This document shows positions 1-7,514 of a stretch of DNA of 29,994 nucleotides, in pieces. The DNA is from Oscillospiraceae bacterium (GTDB taxonomy: Bacteria > Bacillota_A > Clostridia > Oscillospirales > Oscillospiraceae), in NCBI GenBank assembly GCA_017481325.1, contig JAFUPG010000052.1, forward strand, positions 1-29,994. Reading direction: 5' to 3'. A program made the translations under genes and the position numbers. A model generated the notes under the pieces. The model saw only the letters and a list, made by a program, of their open reading frames with translations. It was not told where the DNA came from and made no database searches. Every line of letters starts with the position of its first letter. Positions within the stretch are counted from its first letter, which is position 1.

Positions 1-210
1 CATCAGGCTGAAGATTTCAGCCCAGATAGTGAGCATCTGAAGTGGCTCCACCGGATCGTTGGCAATGCAAAAGCATTTATCAACGGAACCTATCACGGCA
101 CCAGCACCAAGCACCTGCAGATGTATCTGAGCGAGTATTGCTACCGCTTCAACCGCCGCTCTTTTGGCGGAGCCATCTTCGACCGCCTATTAATCGCCAT
201 CGCACAATAA
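1..210 (+). mobile_element. IS1595-family (ISXO2-like) transposase, 3' fragment
   Basis: Reading frame 1 is open from the first base to the TAA at 208-210 and encodes 69 residues; the gene begins before the window. The translation contains GTYHG, the H-x-x-x-x-N-x-K stretch near residues 17-24, and a YCYRFNRR motif. These are hallmarks of the C-terminal part of the ISXO2-like DDE domain of IS1595-family transposases, which cut and paste their own insertion sequence. The last residues (FDRLLIAIAQ) match the usual end of the protein, so the 3' end looks intact. I cannot tell whether the rest of the gene or the left terminal repeat exists, and I did not find an obvious right inverted repeat. A conserved repeat unit begins about 55 bp downstream. 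Confidence 0.85.
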
Positions 211-263
211 CACCATATTTTGTGGTCAGCTGCTTAAAGCCGATAGCCTAAACATTAATTTGA

Positions 264-342
264 ATACTCATCGGCGGAGCCGATACATCAGTTTTTAGTT
301 CTTAGCTATTAGTCATTAGCTCGCCGATAAACATCCATTTGA
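264..342 (+). repeat. Palindrome + heptamer array + 19-mer repeat unit (copy A)
   Basis: In order it contains the palindrome TCGGCGGAGCCGA (270-282), a short CATCAG link, four tandem heptamers of form NNNTTAG (292-319), and a variant of the CGATAAACATCTATTTGAC element (about 323-342). The same parts occur in the same order at 7899-8118 and inverted at 7515-7640. This copy lies right after the IS1595 transposase fragment. Confidence 0.8.
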
Positions 343-412
343 CTTCGTTTTGGCACGGTTTTTTTGCTCTTTTTCAAAAAGGCGGCAAATAGCTGCTATT
401 TCTAAAATCAGA

Positions 413-441
413 TTGACAACTTCCCTTTCTTGCGCTATTAT
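413..441 (+). promoter_or_regulatory. Sigma-A promoter of the 448-525 RNA
   Basis: TTGACA at 413-418 and TATTAT at 436-441 are separated by exactly 17 bp, close to the sigma-A consensus. The predicted start, about 7 bases after the -10, falls at 448, the first base of the outer stem of the RNA that follows. This agreement supports both calls. Confidence 0.8.
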
Positions 442-447
442 GAACTT

Positions 448-525
448 ACGGACACTTTCCCTTATGGTCGTTGGGCAATTGGAGCCCTTCCTCCCAGAGC
501 GGAAGGCTGTCCGTTTTCTTTTTTC
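448..525 (+). ncRNA. Candidate small structured RNA or leader with its own terminator
   Basis: The predicted transcript begins with ACGGACA (448-454), which pairs perfectly with TGTCCGT (508-514), followed directly by a T-rich tract (514-524). The outer stem and T-tract together look like an intrinsic terminator closing the whole RNA. Inside are a hairpin CCTTCC/GGAAGG (486-491 with 501-506) and a competing one GGGC/GCCC (473-476 with 484-487). The loop CCCA (493-496) could also pair with TGGG (472-475) as a pseudoknot. The core is about 67-75 nt. It is either a free small RNA or an attenuator leader of the downstream sigma factor operon. I do not recognise it as a known riboswitch or ribozyme class; fluoride, guanidine, preQ1, ZTP, pistol, twister and hammerhead signatures were considered and not seen. 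Confidence 0.55.
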
Positions 526-609
526 TTGTGCGATACATGATTTTGAGATAGAATAGATGTAGTTTTTTCATCTCAATGGGTACTTAGTATATGACGGGAG
601 GTGCTGTCG

Positions 610-1167
610 GTGCAGGATGAGAAGATCATTGACCTTTTCTTTGAGCGCTCGGAAGAGGCCATTCTGGCTCTGGAACAAAAATACGGCAAGCTCTGCCTTC
701 AAATTTCTGCAAACATCCTGGGCGACAGCGGTGCTGTGGAGGAGTGTCTCAACGACAGCTGGCTGGGCGTTTGGAATACGATCCCACCGGAAAGGCCCAG
801 GCATTTGGGCAGCTTCGTGTGCAGGATCGTGCGAAATCTGTCCCTCAAGCGGTACCGCCGGGACAGCGCCCAAAAGCGCAACAGCCAATTTGACACCGCT
901 TTTGAGGAGCTGCAAGAATGTCTTCATGGAGGAAGCTCTGCTGAAAGACAGCTGGAGCAGAAGGAGCTGGTCAAAAGCATCGAGGGCTTTTTGGACAGCC
1001 TGAACCAAGAGAATCGGGTGATCTTCCTGCGGCGCTATTGGTTCTCCGACAGCTACGAGGCCATCGCCCGGCGAACAGGGCGGTCTGAGAAAGCCATCTC
1101 TGTTCGGCTGGTGCGTCTGCGTGAAAAGCTCAGGCGCTATCTCACGGAAAGAGGGATACTGGAATGA
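610..1167 (+). CDS. ECF-type RNA polymerase sigma factor
   Basis: This 185-residue protein has the two-domain layout of sigma-70 family ECF factors. Region 2 lies roughly at residues 5-90 (core polymerase and -10 binding; note FVCRIVRNLSLKRYRR). Region 4 lies at about 120-180 and carries the helix-turn-helix SYEAIARRTGRSEKAISVRL. The family directs polymerase to a small regulon, usually in response to envelope stress and under control of a membrane anti-sigma factor. I chose GTG 610 because GGAGG at 597-601 is 8 bases upstream; an in-frame GTG at 601 overlaps that Shine-Dalgarno sequence. The stop overlaps the next gene by 4 bp (ATGA), so the pair is probably translationally coupled. The inducing signal and exact ECF subgroup cannot be read from the sequence. 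Confidence 0.88.
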   Translation: MQDEKIIDLFFERSEEAILALEQKYGKLCLQISANILGDSGAVEECLNDSWLGVWNTIPPERPRHLGSFVCRIVRNLSLKRYRRDSAQKRNSQFDTAFEELQECLHGGSSAERQLEQKELVKSIEGFLDSLNQENRVIFLRRYWFSDSYEAIARRTGRSEKAISVRLVRLREKLRRYLTERGILE

Positions 1168-1844
1168 ACACGGAACAATTCATCCATGCCCTGGGGCAGA
1201 TTGACGATTCCTATTTGGAAGAAGCCATAGCTGCGCCACGGGCAAAATACAGGTCATTCAAATGGTTGGAGATTGCCGCCTGCGCCTGCATCGTGCTGGC
1301 TCTGGCAGCGTTTATTGGCTTTGGTCTGCTGCCTATGGGAACAGCCCCGGAGCTGCCGCCTGTGATCGTTTCGCCCTCGACAGAGGAGTCGGAAGATACC
1401 ACAGTTCCCACGGAGCCTGCCACCGTTCCAAGCACAGAGCCAAGCACCGTGGAACCCTCTCAAAGCACGGAACCCGGCAGCAATACAGCGCCCACCGAAT
1501 CCACAGAGCCCTCCACCCAGCCGCCCACTACCACAGAACCTCCCACAGAGCCCTCTACCACAGAGAGCATGGACATTCCCCCCGCATTACCCACACTCCC
1601 CTCTCTACTGTGTGTCAACGGAGCAGTCTATGAGCTGCTGGAGGGCGAAAGCGCAGAGCCGGATGCCGTATCAGCGCTGACCTTATTGGGTATTGTGCAA
1701 AGCAGCTGCCTGGACGTAGAACTGCCCGATGACCATCTGGAGGCAAATGAGCCAATTGTGGGAGCGGAGGTATATGCCGACGGAGAACGTCTGCTGGTTG
1801 TGGTCAACGGTTATGTTCGAATTTATGTCAGATACGGAGGCTAA
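1164..1844 (+). CDS. Single-pass membrane protein, probable anti-sigma partner
   Basis: The 226-residue product has a short cytoplasmic N-terminus (1-33), one hydrophobic helix (about 36-56) and an extracellular stalk very rich in Thr, Pro, Glu and Ser (about 60-147, many TEPST-like repeats). A compact C-terminal domain of about 80 residues follows, with two cysteines (150 and about 182). The N-terminus (HALGQIDDSYLEEAI) resembles the short helical start seen in membrane proteins encoded beside ECF sigma genes in Clostridia. No zinc-binding anti-sigma motif is visible. Its position, coupled by ATGA to the sigma gene, suggests it holds the sigma factor at the membrane and exposes a sensor outside; this is inference. 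The stop overlaps the next start (TAATG). Confidence 0.7.
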   Translation: MNTEQFIHALGQIDDSYLEEAIAAPRAKYRSFKWLEIAACACIVLALAAFIGFGLLPMGTAPELPPVIVSPSTEESEDTTVPTEPATVPSTEPSTVEPSQSTEPGSNTAPTESTEPSTQPPTTTEPPTEPSTTESMDIPPALPTLPSLLCVNGAVYELLEGESAEPDAVSALTLLGIVQSSCLDVELPDDHLEANEPIVGAEVYADGERLLVVVNGYVRIYVRYGG

Positions 1845-1846
1845 TG

Positions 1847-2503
1847 ATGAAAAAACGTATTGTTTGTCTATGTTTAAGTACTATGTTCGTATTATCCTGC
1901 GGATTTTTCGCAAACGCTTATTCCGATGTGCAGGAGGATCTCTGGTACAGTGAGGCCGTCGGCTTTGTCACGGAACAGGGCTGGATGGAGGGCATGGGTG
2001 AGGATCTATTTACGCCGGAAGAGTCTGTCAGCCGTGGCATGGCGGTAACAGTGCTGTGGCGCATGGCGGGCTCTCCCGAGGCCGAATATCCCCACGCAGC
2101 CTATGCGGATCTTCCCGATGATCTCTGGTATTCTCAGGCGGCAAGCTGGGCTTATCCGGAGATTATGACGGGATATCCCATTCCCCAGGAGGACCCGCCT
2201 GTACCTACCGGCATTTTCCTGACCTTTGAGGGCGAGCGAAGTCTGACCAGAGAGCAGCTGGCCGTGGTACTGTACCGATATCACCTGCAAACAAATCCCG
2301 ATTTTGATGCTACAGTTTCAAAGCTTTCCGAAGACTTCACAGATGCGGATCAGATCAGCCCCTGGGCAGAGGATGCCGTCAACTGGTGCCTTGCAGAGGG
2401 TCTGCTCCAAGGCAGTGCAGAGCCGGAGGGACTGCTGCTGAACCCCCAAGGAGAGGTCACCAGAGCCCAGCTGGCAACGGTTCTGATGCGATATGGCAAA
2501 TGA
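1847..2503 (+). CDS. Secreted S-layer homology (SLH) domain protein
   Basis: This 218-residue protein is a signal peptide followed by SLH repeats and nothing else. The signal is a KKR start with a hydrophobic core to about residue 25; ANA-Y is a plausible cleavage site, and VLSC is a weak lipobox-like alternative. Three SLH-like modules follow. Each starts with a YxD/FTD...WYSQA-like segment and ends with a (T/S)R(E/G)Q(L/M)A-VLxRY-like segment (about 24-75, 80-150, 160-218). SLH modules bind pyruvylated secondary wall polymers, so the product should sit on the cell wall. With no other domain it may be a wall-bound sensor or target of the sigma system. GGAGG at 1836-1840 favours the second of two consecutive ATGs (1847 rather than 1844). 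A hairpin terminator follows. Confidence 0.85.
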   Translation: MKKRIVCLCLSTMFVLSCGFFANAYSDVQEDLWYSEAVGFVTEQGWMEGMGEDLFTPEESVSRGMAVTVLWRMAGSPEAEYPHAAYADLPDDLWYSQAASWAYPEIMTGYPIPQEDPPVPTGIFLTFEGERSLTREQLAVVLYRYHLQTNPDFDATVSKLSEDFTDADQISPWAEDAVNWCLAEGLLQGSAEPEGLLLNPQGEVTRAQLATVLMRYGK

Positions 2504-2533
2504 GATGATTTGATACATCTTGCAGATAGTAAT

Positions 2534-2569
2534 AGCGCCGAGCGATGGTTTTTTCCTTCGCTCGGCGCT
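2534..2569. terminator. Bidirectional hairpin terminator between convergent genes
   Basis: AGCGCCGAGCGA (2534-2545) and TCGCTCGGCGCT (2558-2569) form a perfect 12-bp stem with a T-rich loop. It sits between the ends of the SLH gene and the opposing surface-protein gene. The U-tracts on both sides are weak (TTATTT on the plus side), but the stem is strong and the placement fits shared termination. Confidence 0.75.
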
Positions 2570-2574
2570 GTTAT

Positions 2575-5500
2575 TTATGCTAAAATATTGGTCACGTATC
2601 GAACAATGATGGCTGCCACCTGGGCACGGATTGCCTTGCCCTGGGGGTCTAAGTAAAGGGCGCTGCCTTCCTGGGTGCCGCTGATGAGCTTGGCAGCTAC
2701 CGCCCAGGCCATGGGTTCTTCGGCGTAGGGGGAGATCTTTTCTGCATCAGGGTAAGATGAAAGATCTGCAAGTGCTCCTGTGTCATAGCCCTTTGCCTTG
2801 GTATAGCGATAGAGAATGGTGGCGATCTGCTCTCTTGTAATAGGTGCATTGGGCGCAAATTCCGTGGCGGAAATGCCGTTGACAATGCCATTCTCCGCAG
2901 CCCAGATCACCGCCTTGGTATACCAGAGGCCATCAGAAATATCTGCAAAGGGATTGGAAGCGGTGGGCTCCGGTGAGCCCTCCATGCGCCAGAGCACCGT
3001 AACCAGCATGGCTCTGGTCATAGAACCCATGGGATCAAACTCCGTGGCAGAGATGCCTCCCATGAGCTTGAGGCCGTCGGCAGCGTAGACCTCACGGTAG
3101 AACCAGGCATTTTCAGGCACATCCGTAAAGCGGCCGTCAGGACTTGTGGGTTTGACGGCTCGTGTATAGACTGCGGTATAGGTTGCATCTTCAGTGACGG
3201 GGCGCAGCTCCGGTGTCCAGCCCGCAAAGGTATAGGCAAAGAGCTGATCCGGGACTTTTTCCGTCGTCCCTTTATATTGCGGCATTGCGCCGATAGGATA
3301 GGTCTCCGTCGTTTCCACACCGTCTACGAGCCAGGTCACGGTAAAGGTAATGGGCACAGCTTCATATTGCGCAGTGTACGTAATATCCGCCGTTACCGGT
3401 GCCAATTCCGGAGACCAGCCCAGGAAGGTATAGGTATGGATTTCATCTGCAGGCTTTTGCGTTTCTCCCTTGTAGACGGGCATCTCCCCTGCTCTGTAGA
3501 CCTCCCGGGTAATCAGACCGTCTACATCCCAGGTGACAGTATATGTCTGCTCCGGGGTGGTAAAGCACAGAGAGGTGGGGCCGCTCTCGCCCTCTGAATT
3601 GACAGCCGTGACCCAGAGGGTGTACTCTGTTTTGGGCATCAGCCCTTCCAGCACAAAAGCGGTCTGGGGGATTCCATGCTCCGAAACACAGACATCATTG
3701 AGATAAAGGCGGTAGCCGCTTGCATAGGGTGTTTCATCCCAGCTGATCTTTGCTTCGGTAGCGCTCAGCTCTTGAATCTCAAGATTTCGAGGGGGTAAGG
3801 GGGGCAGGAGTCGCTGGCTGACCGGCTTATAGTGGGCATAAAGCACCGTATCCGCCTCGATCAGTGTCTCTTCAAAATCAAATTTCTCACTATGCTCCGG
3901 GTCGGCGTACCAGCCAAGGAAGATGTATCCCTCTTTCTCCGGGTCTGCAGGAGGCTTCAAAAAGCTACCGGAATTCAACCACATCGGCGGCAGGAAGCTG
4001 CCTCCCGTGGTATCGAAGAGAACGGAACAGCCCTCCGTTTCCCCGGACCATTTGGCATAGACGGTCAAGTCACAGGCAGGCATGGCGGTATCCGGCAGCA
4101 GCTCTGCTTCTGTTCCGTCGGGAGCGGTGTAGAACCAGCCCAGGAATTCATTGTCCTCTGCCCGGGGGATCGGCAGCTGCCCCACAGCTTCACTGTAGGT
4201 AACGTCTCTGCCACCCTCAGAGAGCTCGCCGCAGCCGGGATCAAAAAGAATGCGGTAGGTATTGATCTCCCACCGGGCATAGAGGGTGGTGTCCTCATAG
4301 AATTTACAGCAGTTGAAGTCCAAATGGCCGTGACTGTCGTTTTCCCGAATCCAGCCCAGGAATGTATGGCCCTCACGGATCGGAATGCCCGGTTCGGAGG
4401 TCCAGCCGTTCTGGCTGTAGCGAACATAGGTGGGCAACCGGCTACCGTCGTGGAGCAGCGTCTCGCCGCCGCAGGCATCAAAGGTGATTTTTACGAAATC
4501 CTCGTTGCAGATTGCCTCCTCCGGGAAGCCGCTGCGGTCGGGAAGATAGTACCAGGTCGTATCCGTCAGGAGGCTGGGGTTGGTCTGAAGGTCGCAGGTG
4601 GGCATATTTCCCTGGAAATATGCGGTCTTCAGAGAATTGCAGCTCCAGAAGGCGTAATCCTCGATGGTTTCTACATTTCTGCCAATGACCACCTCTTCCA
4701 GAGCAACGCAGCCCCAGAACAGGCGCTCCGGCAAGGTTTCAATTCCGTTGCCGATGATCACACGCTTCAAGGATGTACACTCCTGGAAAACACCACGGTG
4801 GTATTCCAGATATTCCAGTTCCTCCAGGCTGTTGGGCAGGTCGATATTCCGCAGAGCGGTGCAGCGCCGGAATGCCTCCACATGGATCATTTTCAGGCCG
4901 GCGCCAAAGTCGATCCGTTCCAGTGCAGCGCACTCCTCAAAGGCATGGGCGCCGATCTCCGTCACGCTGTCCGGCAGACGGATGGCTCGGAGCTGATTGC
5001 AGCGATAGAAGCTATAGTCACCCAGCTTGCTTACTGCATTGCCCATGGCGATAGACTCCAGGGCGCTGCAATCGTAGAACATGCGGTCGGCAATATTCCT
5101 CAGGCGCTGACCCAGCTGCACGGTTTTCAGGCTTGTGCAAGCCTCAAAAACGCCTCGCAGAGGCAGGATATTATCCGTACGCTCCAGGCTATCGGGCAGA
5201 ACCAGTTCCGTCAAAGAACTGCAATTGTAGAATGCCTCGCTGGCCAGGGTTTTCAGACTTCCCCCAAATTGAACCTCACGGAGGCCGGTACAGGACTTGA
5301 ATGCACCGACCTCAATGGTGATCAGGCTGTCCGGCAGATCTACGGTCTGAAGTGCGGTGCAATTTTCAAAGGCGTAGTAGAGGATCTGCTCCACATTCTT
5401 GCCAATGCTTACTTCTTCCAGAGAGAAGCAGTCCTTGAAGGCATAGAGGGGAATGTAGGTTACGCCGTCACCGATGACCGCCTTCTTCAGCTTACCACAG

Positions 5501-5961
5501 CCCTCGAACATACCGCCTTGGGACAGACCGGCATTGACATGAAGCTCCAGACGAAGAACAGAATCCGGGATGACGATTTCCTCCAAAGAGGCGCAGCCTT
5601 TAAAGCACTCTCTGCCGATGGATTTCAGGTTTTCACTTAAGCGGATCTGCTGCAAGGCCGTGCAATTACGGAATGCGAAAGCGCCGATCAGTACCACATC
5701 ATCACCCATAGTCACGGAGGTGACGGTGTCATTTCCCTCAAAGGCGGAATCGGCGATTTCCTTTACCGGCAGGCCTTCCAGGGTTTCCGGAATCTGAACA
5801 TCTCCGCCGCTGCCGAGATATTGCAGGATGCGGATCTTGCTGTCGTCGTCATAACGCTCGTAGGAGAATTCCCCGTTCTCGGCGCCCAAGGTCACTGGGA
5901 GCAGCAACAGCGTCAGGGCAACGGACAAAAAAATACACAGAATTCTTTCGGCGGATTTCAT
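2575..5961 (-). CDS. Large modular cell-surface protein: BspA-type LRR, InlB repeats, Fn3, SLH
   Basis: The protein has 1128 residues. A signal peptide (1 to about 26, ending VTLGA) is followed by many BspA/LRR_5 repeats (about 40-445; recurring AF..C..L..I.LP.SL..I units). Three InlB/Listeria-Bacteroides-type repeats come next (about 490-565, 567-640, 645-712; GW...L.A.W endings), then an Fn3-like domain (about 723-802) and two TVTW.VDG...YTFxGW repeats (about 808-865, 872-928). Three SLH domains close the protein (from about 945, 1005 and 1070). It should be secreted and anchored to wall polysaccharide by the SLH domains. LRR/InlB surface proteins often mediate adhesion, but the ligand here is unknown. 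ATG 5961 follows GGAGGG at a good distance; a TTG at 5976 is open but overlaps that site. It has its own sigma-A promoter and lies between two ECF systems, convergent to one and divergent from the other. Confidence 0.93.
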   Translation of the reverse strand: MKSAERILCIFLSVALTLLLLPVTLGAENGEFSYERYDDDSKIRILQYLGSGGDVQIPETLEGLPVKEIADSAFEGNDTVTSVTMGDDVVLIGAFAFRNCTALQQIRLSENLKSIGRECFKGCASLEEIVIPDSVLRLELHVNAGLSQGGMFEGCGKLKKAVIGDGVTYIPLYAFKDCFSLEEVSIGKNVEQILYYAFENCTALQTVDLPDSLITIEVGAFKSCTGLREVQFGGSLKTLASEAFYNCSSLTELVLPDSLERTDNILPLRGVFEACTSLKTVQLGQRLRNIADRMFYDCSALESIAMGNAVSKLGDYSFYRCNQLRAIRLPDSVTEIGAHAFEECAALERIDFGAGLKMIHVEAFRRCTALRNIDLPNSLEELEYLEYHRGVFQECTSLKRVIIGNGIETLPERLFWGCVALEEVVIGRNVETIEDYAFWSCNSLKTAYFQGNMPTCDLQTNPSLLTDTTWYYLPDRSGFPEEAICNEDFVKITFDACGGETLLHDGSRLPTYVRYSQNGWTSEPGIPIREGHTFLGWIRENDSHGHLDFNCCKFYEDTTLYARWEINTYRILFDPGCGELSEGGRDVTYSEAVGQLPIPRAEDNEFLGWFYTAPDGTEAELLPDTAMPACDLTVYAKWSGETEGCSVLFDTTGGSFLPPMWLNSGSFLKPPADPEKEGYIFLGWYADPEHSEKFDFEETLIEADTVLYAHYKPVSQRLLPPLPPRNLEIQELSATEAKISWDETPYASGYRLYLNDVCVSEHGIPQTAFVLEGLMPKTEYTLWVTAVNSEGESGPTSLCFTTPEQTYTVTWDVDGLITREVYRAGEMPVYKGETQKPADEIHTYTFLGWSPELAPVTADITYTAQYEAVPITFTVTWLVDGVETTETYPIGAMPQYKGTTEKVPDQLFAYTFAGWTPELRPVTEDATYTAVYTRAVKPTSPDGRFTDVPENAWFYREVYAADGLKLMGGISATEFDPMGSMTRAMLVTVLWRMEGSPEPTASNPFADISDGLWYTKAVIWAAENGIVNGISATEFAPNAPITREQIATILYRYTKAKGYDTGALADLSSYPDAEKISPYAEEPMAWAVAAKLISGTQEGSALYLDPQGKAIRAQVAAIIVRYVTNILA

Positions 5962-6034
5962 ATGCTTTCCCTCCAAATAGTTTTATTTTATCAGAAAATA
6001 TGTGAGAGTTCCAACATTTCTGCCTCATAATTTC

Positions 6035-6063
6035 ATTTTATCTTCTCATAAGTGGATTGTCAA
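6035..6063 (-). promoter_or_regulatory. Sigma-A promoter of the surface-protein gene
   Basis: On the minus strand, TTGACA (6063-6058) and TAAAAT (6040-6035) are separated by 17 bp. The predicted start near 6028 leaves a leader of roughly 65 bases before the ATG at 5961. This near-consensus site implies vegetative expression rather than dependence on the neighbouring ECF factors. Confidence 0.8.
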
Positions 6064-6088
6064 TCCATGATTAAAATTTTCAGAAAAG

Positions 6089-6117
6089 TGTCCCATTTTT
6101 CTTTTTTGCGCCGTCTA
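6089..6117 (+). promoter_or_regulatory. Candidate ECF-type autoregulatory promoter
   Basis: TGTCCC (6089-6094) and CGTCTA (6112-6117) are separated by 17 bp, upstream of the second ECF sigma gene. No sigma-A consensus is seen in this short gap on the plus strand. ECF factors commonly activate their own gene, and a -10 element with CGTC is frequent among ECF promoters. The assignment to this sigma factor is inference. Confidence 0.45.
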
Positions 6118-6153
6118 TATATGTGAGTGCACTCGAAGGAAAGGAGGCCGATC

Positions 6154-6642
6154 ATGCCTCGAACATTTGAAAACCTTTACGAGACCTGGCACAGACCCAT
6201 GCTGTATGTTGCGGAGCAAATTCTGCAGGATCACCATCTGGCGGAGGATGCGGTGCAGAATGCCCTGTTTCGGATCTCACGGCAGAAGCACTGTCTGCCC
6301 TCGGAGGAGAAGGCACTGAGAGCCTATGTGCTGACCAGCGCAAAGCACGCTGCATTGGATCTGCTGCCGAAAAAGCAGGAGGATGCCGACATCGATGCCC
6401 TGATCATTGCGGATGGGCAGGATGTATTTGCGGAAATCGCAGCCTCCGAGGACTATGAACGGCTGCTGCGAGCCATTGAGGCTCTGCCGGATATCTACCG
6501 TGATGTTCTGATGTTGCGCTATGTGCAGGAACTGAAAATCGGGCAGATTGCACACCTGCTGGGTAAGACAAAATCCACCATTTCCAAGCAGCTGCAACGG
6601 GCTAAGGCGCTATTGCAGGCAAACTATCTGAAGGAGGAATAA
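6154..6642 (+). CDS. ECF-type RNA polymerase sigma factor (second system)
   Basis: This 162-residue protein contains sigma region 2 (about residues 3-70; YETWHRPMLYVAEQILQDHHLAEDAVQNALFRI) and region 4 (about 100-158; LPDIYRDVLMLRYVQELKIGQIAHLLGKTKSTISKQLQRAK). That is the full set of an ECF sigma-70 factor. ATG 6154 is preceded by AGGAGG (6141-6146) at ideal spacing; an upstream in-frame GTG at 6127 lies before that site and is unlikely. The gene overlaps or abuts nothing upstream and is followed after 3 bases by its probable membrane partner. It is only distantly similar by eye to the sigma factor at 610, so this is a separate ECF system, not a recent duplicate. Region 2 has the DDA-type EDAVQNAL helix typical of the family. 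Confidence 0.93.
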   Translation: MPRTFENLYETWHRPMLYVAEQILQDHHLAEDAVQNALFRISRQKHCLPSEEKALRAYVLTSAKHAALDLLPKKQEDADIDALIIADGQDVFAEIAASEDYERLLRAIEALPDIYRDVLMLRYVQELKIGQIAHLLGKTKSTISKQLQRAKALLQANYLKEE

Positions 6643-6645
6643 ACC

Positions 6646-7458
6646 TTGAAAAAGTATAACGCATTTCAACGAGCATTGCTTGACACACAGCTGCAGCAAT
6701 TTTCCGAAGCACCCGAAGATACCAATACCACAGGAAAGATCAAATCCCATCCCCGTCTTCTGCGTATCGGCCTCATTGCAGCGGCGGTACTGATCCTGCT
6801 GACCGGAAGCATTTTTGCAGCAGTGCGATTTGCTTTAGGCGGCCAGATTGAACAGAGTATCTACGCAATCCCGGAATACAACACCGAAAACCAAAAATAT
6901 GAGCTCTCCTTCCGGGAGGATATCGCTCTGCCGGATGCGCCGGACGAGATCAGAGAATTTATGGTACCCACTGTCATTGTCGGGAAGGAAGATGTACGTT
7001 ATCCCAACTGCTTCTGGGAGGGAGAGGATTGTGTATGGTATCCTCATGCCATTACCGTAGGAACCGTAGACAAGATGATCGGAAAAGTGGAGGCAGTGCA
7101 TACGGAGTGGAATTACGGCGATGATGTAATCAGTTTATCGCAATGGACTGCCGTGTCCATTACACCGGGCAAGCCTGTCGTTTCCTTCCACTTTGACGCA
7201 AATGCGCCGGTAAAAGTAAGCTACGACAGCTTTACGCTGGATGATCATGAAATTTTCCGTTTTAGCTGGGATTATTCGGAATGTGTGGAGGAAGACGTGC
7301 TTGACAGCTACAATTACAGCCAATGGTTCTGGACAGACGGAAACTACCTATACCAGCTGAGCCTGCCCGGCAAGCTGACAGAGGAGGAGAAGCAAGCCAT
7401 CTTTGAAAGTCTCACACCTGCGGAGGATATCTACGAGTACCTATCCATTGAAGAATAA
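6646..7458 (+). CDS. Membrane-anchored probable anti-sigma/sensor protein
   Basis: The 270-residue product has a cytoplasmic N-terminus (1-39), a single transmembrane helix (about 41-61) and a large extracellular domain. Its C-terminal part (SQWFWTDGNYLYQLSLPGKLTEEE...IFESL) resembles the DUF4367/DUF4179-like outer domains found in membrane proteins next to Clostridial ECF sigma genes. It starts with TTG at 6646, supported by AAGGAGG at 6631-6637, and follows the sigma gene with no terminator. The likely role is binding and inhibiting the upstream sigma factor through the short N-terminal segment while the outer domain senses the envelope. No zinc anti-sigma motif is visible, so the anti-sigma role rests on gene order and topology. 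Confidence 0.72.
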   Translation: MKKYNAFQRALLDTQLQQFSEAPEDTNTTGKIKSHPRLLRIGLIAAAVLILLTGSIFAAVRFALGGQIEQSIYAIPEYNTENQKYELSFREDIALPDAPDEIREFMVPTVIVGKEDVRYPNCFWEGEDCVWYPHAITVGTVDKMIGKVEAVHTEWNYGDDVISLSQWTAVSITPGKPVVSFHFDANAPVKVSYDSFTLDDHEIFRFSWDYSECVEEDVLDSYNYSQWFWTDGNYLYQLSLPGKLTEEEKQAIFESLTPAEDIYEYLSIEE

Positions 7459-7463
7459 GCACA

Positions 7464-7495
7464 GCACCCCCGAAGAACGAACTCTTCGGGGGTGC
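7464..7495 (+). terminator. Hairpin terminator after the second ECF operon
   Basis: GCACCCCCGAAGA (7464-7476) pairs perfectly with TCTTCGGGGGTGC (7483-7495) around a 6-base loop, right after the stop codon. The stem is very stable but the following sequence (ATCATCATAATAAAG) has no real T-tract, so termination may be partial. Confidence 0.7.
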
Positions 7496-7514
7496 ATCAT
7501 CATAATAAAGATAA

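Larger units (their letters stand above)
211..609. other. Intergenic region: repeat unit, small RNA and leader
   Basis: This 399-bp stretch has no convincing protein gene. It holds a copy of the palindrome-plus-heptamer repeat (about 270-340), a 15-bp near-palindrome AAATAGC-T-GCTATTT around 388-402, a sigma-A promoter (413-441) and a structured RNA (448-~525). A 7-bp inverted repeat, TTGAGAT at 543-549 and ATCTCAA at 570-576 with a 20-base loop, lies just before the sigma factor gene. It could be an operator or a weak leader hairpin. I see no clear separate promoter for the sigma factor gene, so it may be transcribed by read-through from 413. Confidence 0.6.

Noticed and set aside
42..251. 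A plus-strand frame overlapping the transposase fragment in another frame.
   Set aside because: Frame 1 gives a clear IS1595 transposase C-terminus; this frame is its shadow and runs into non-coding repeat.
3832..5640. A 602-codon plus-strand open frame opposite the large surface protein.
   Set aside because: It is a shadow of the leucine-rich-repeat gene on the minus strand. The product has no family resemblance and no ribosome site, while the minus frame has clear domains.
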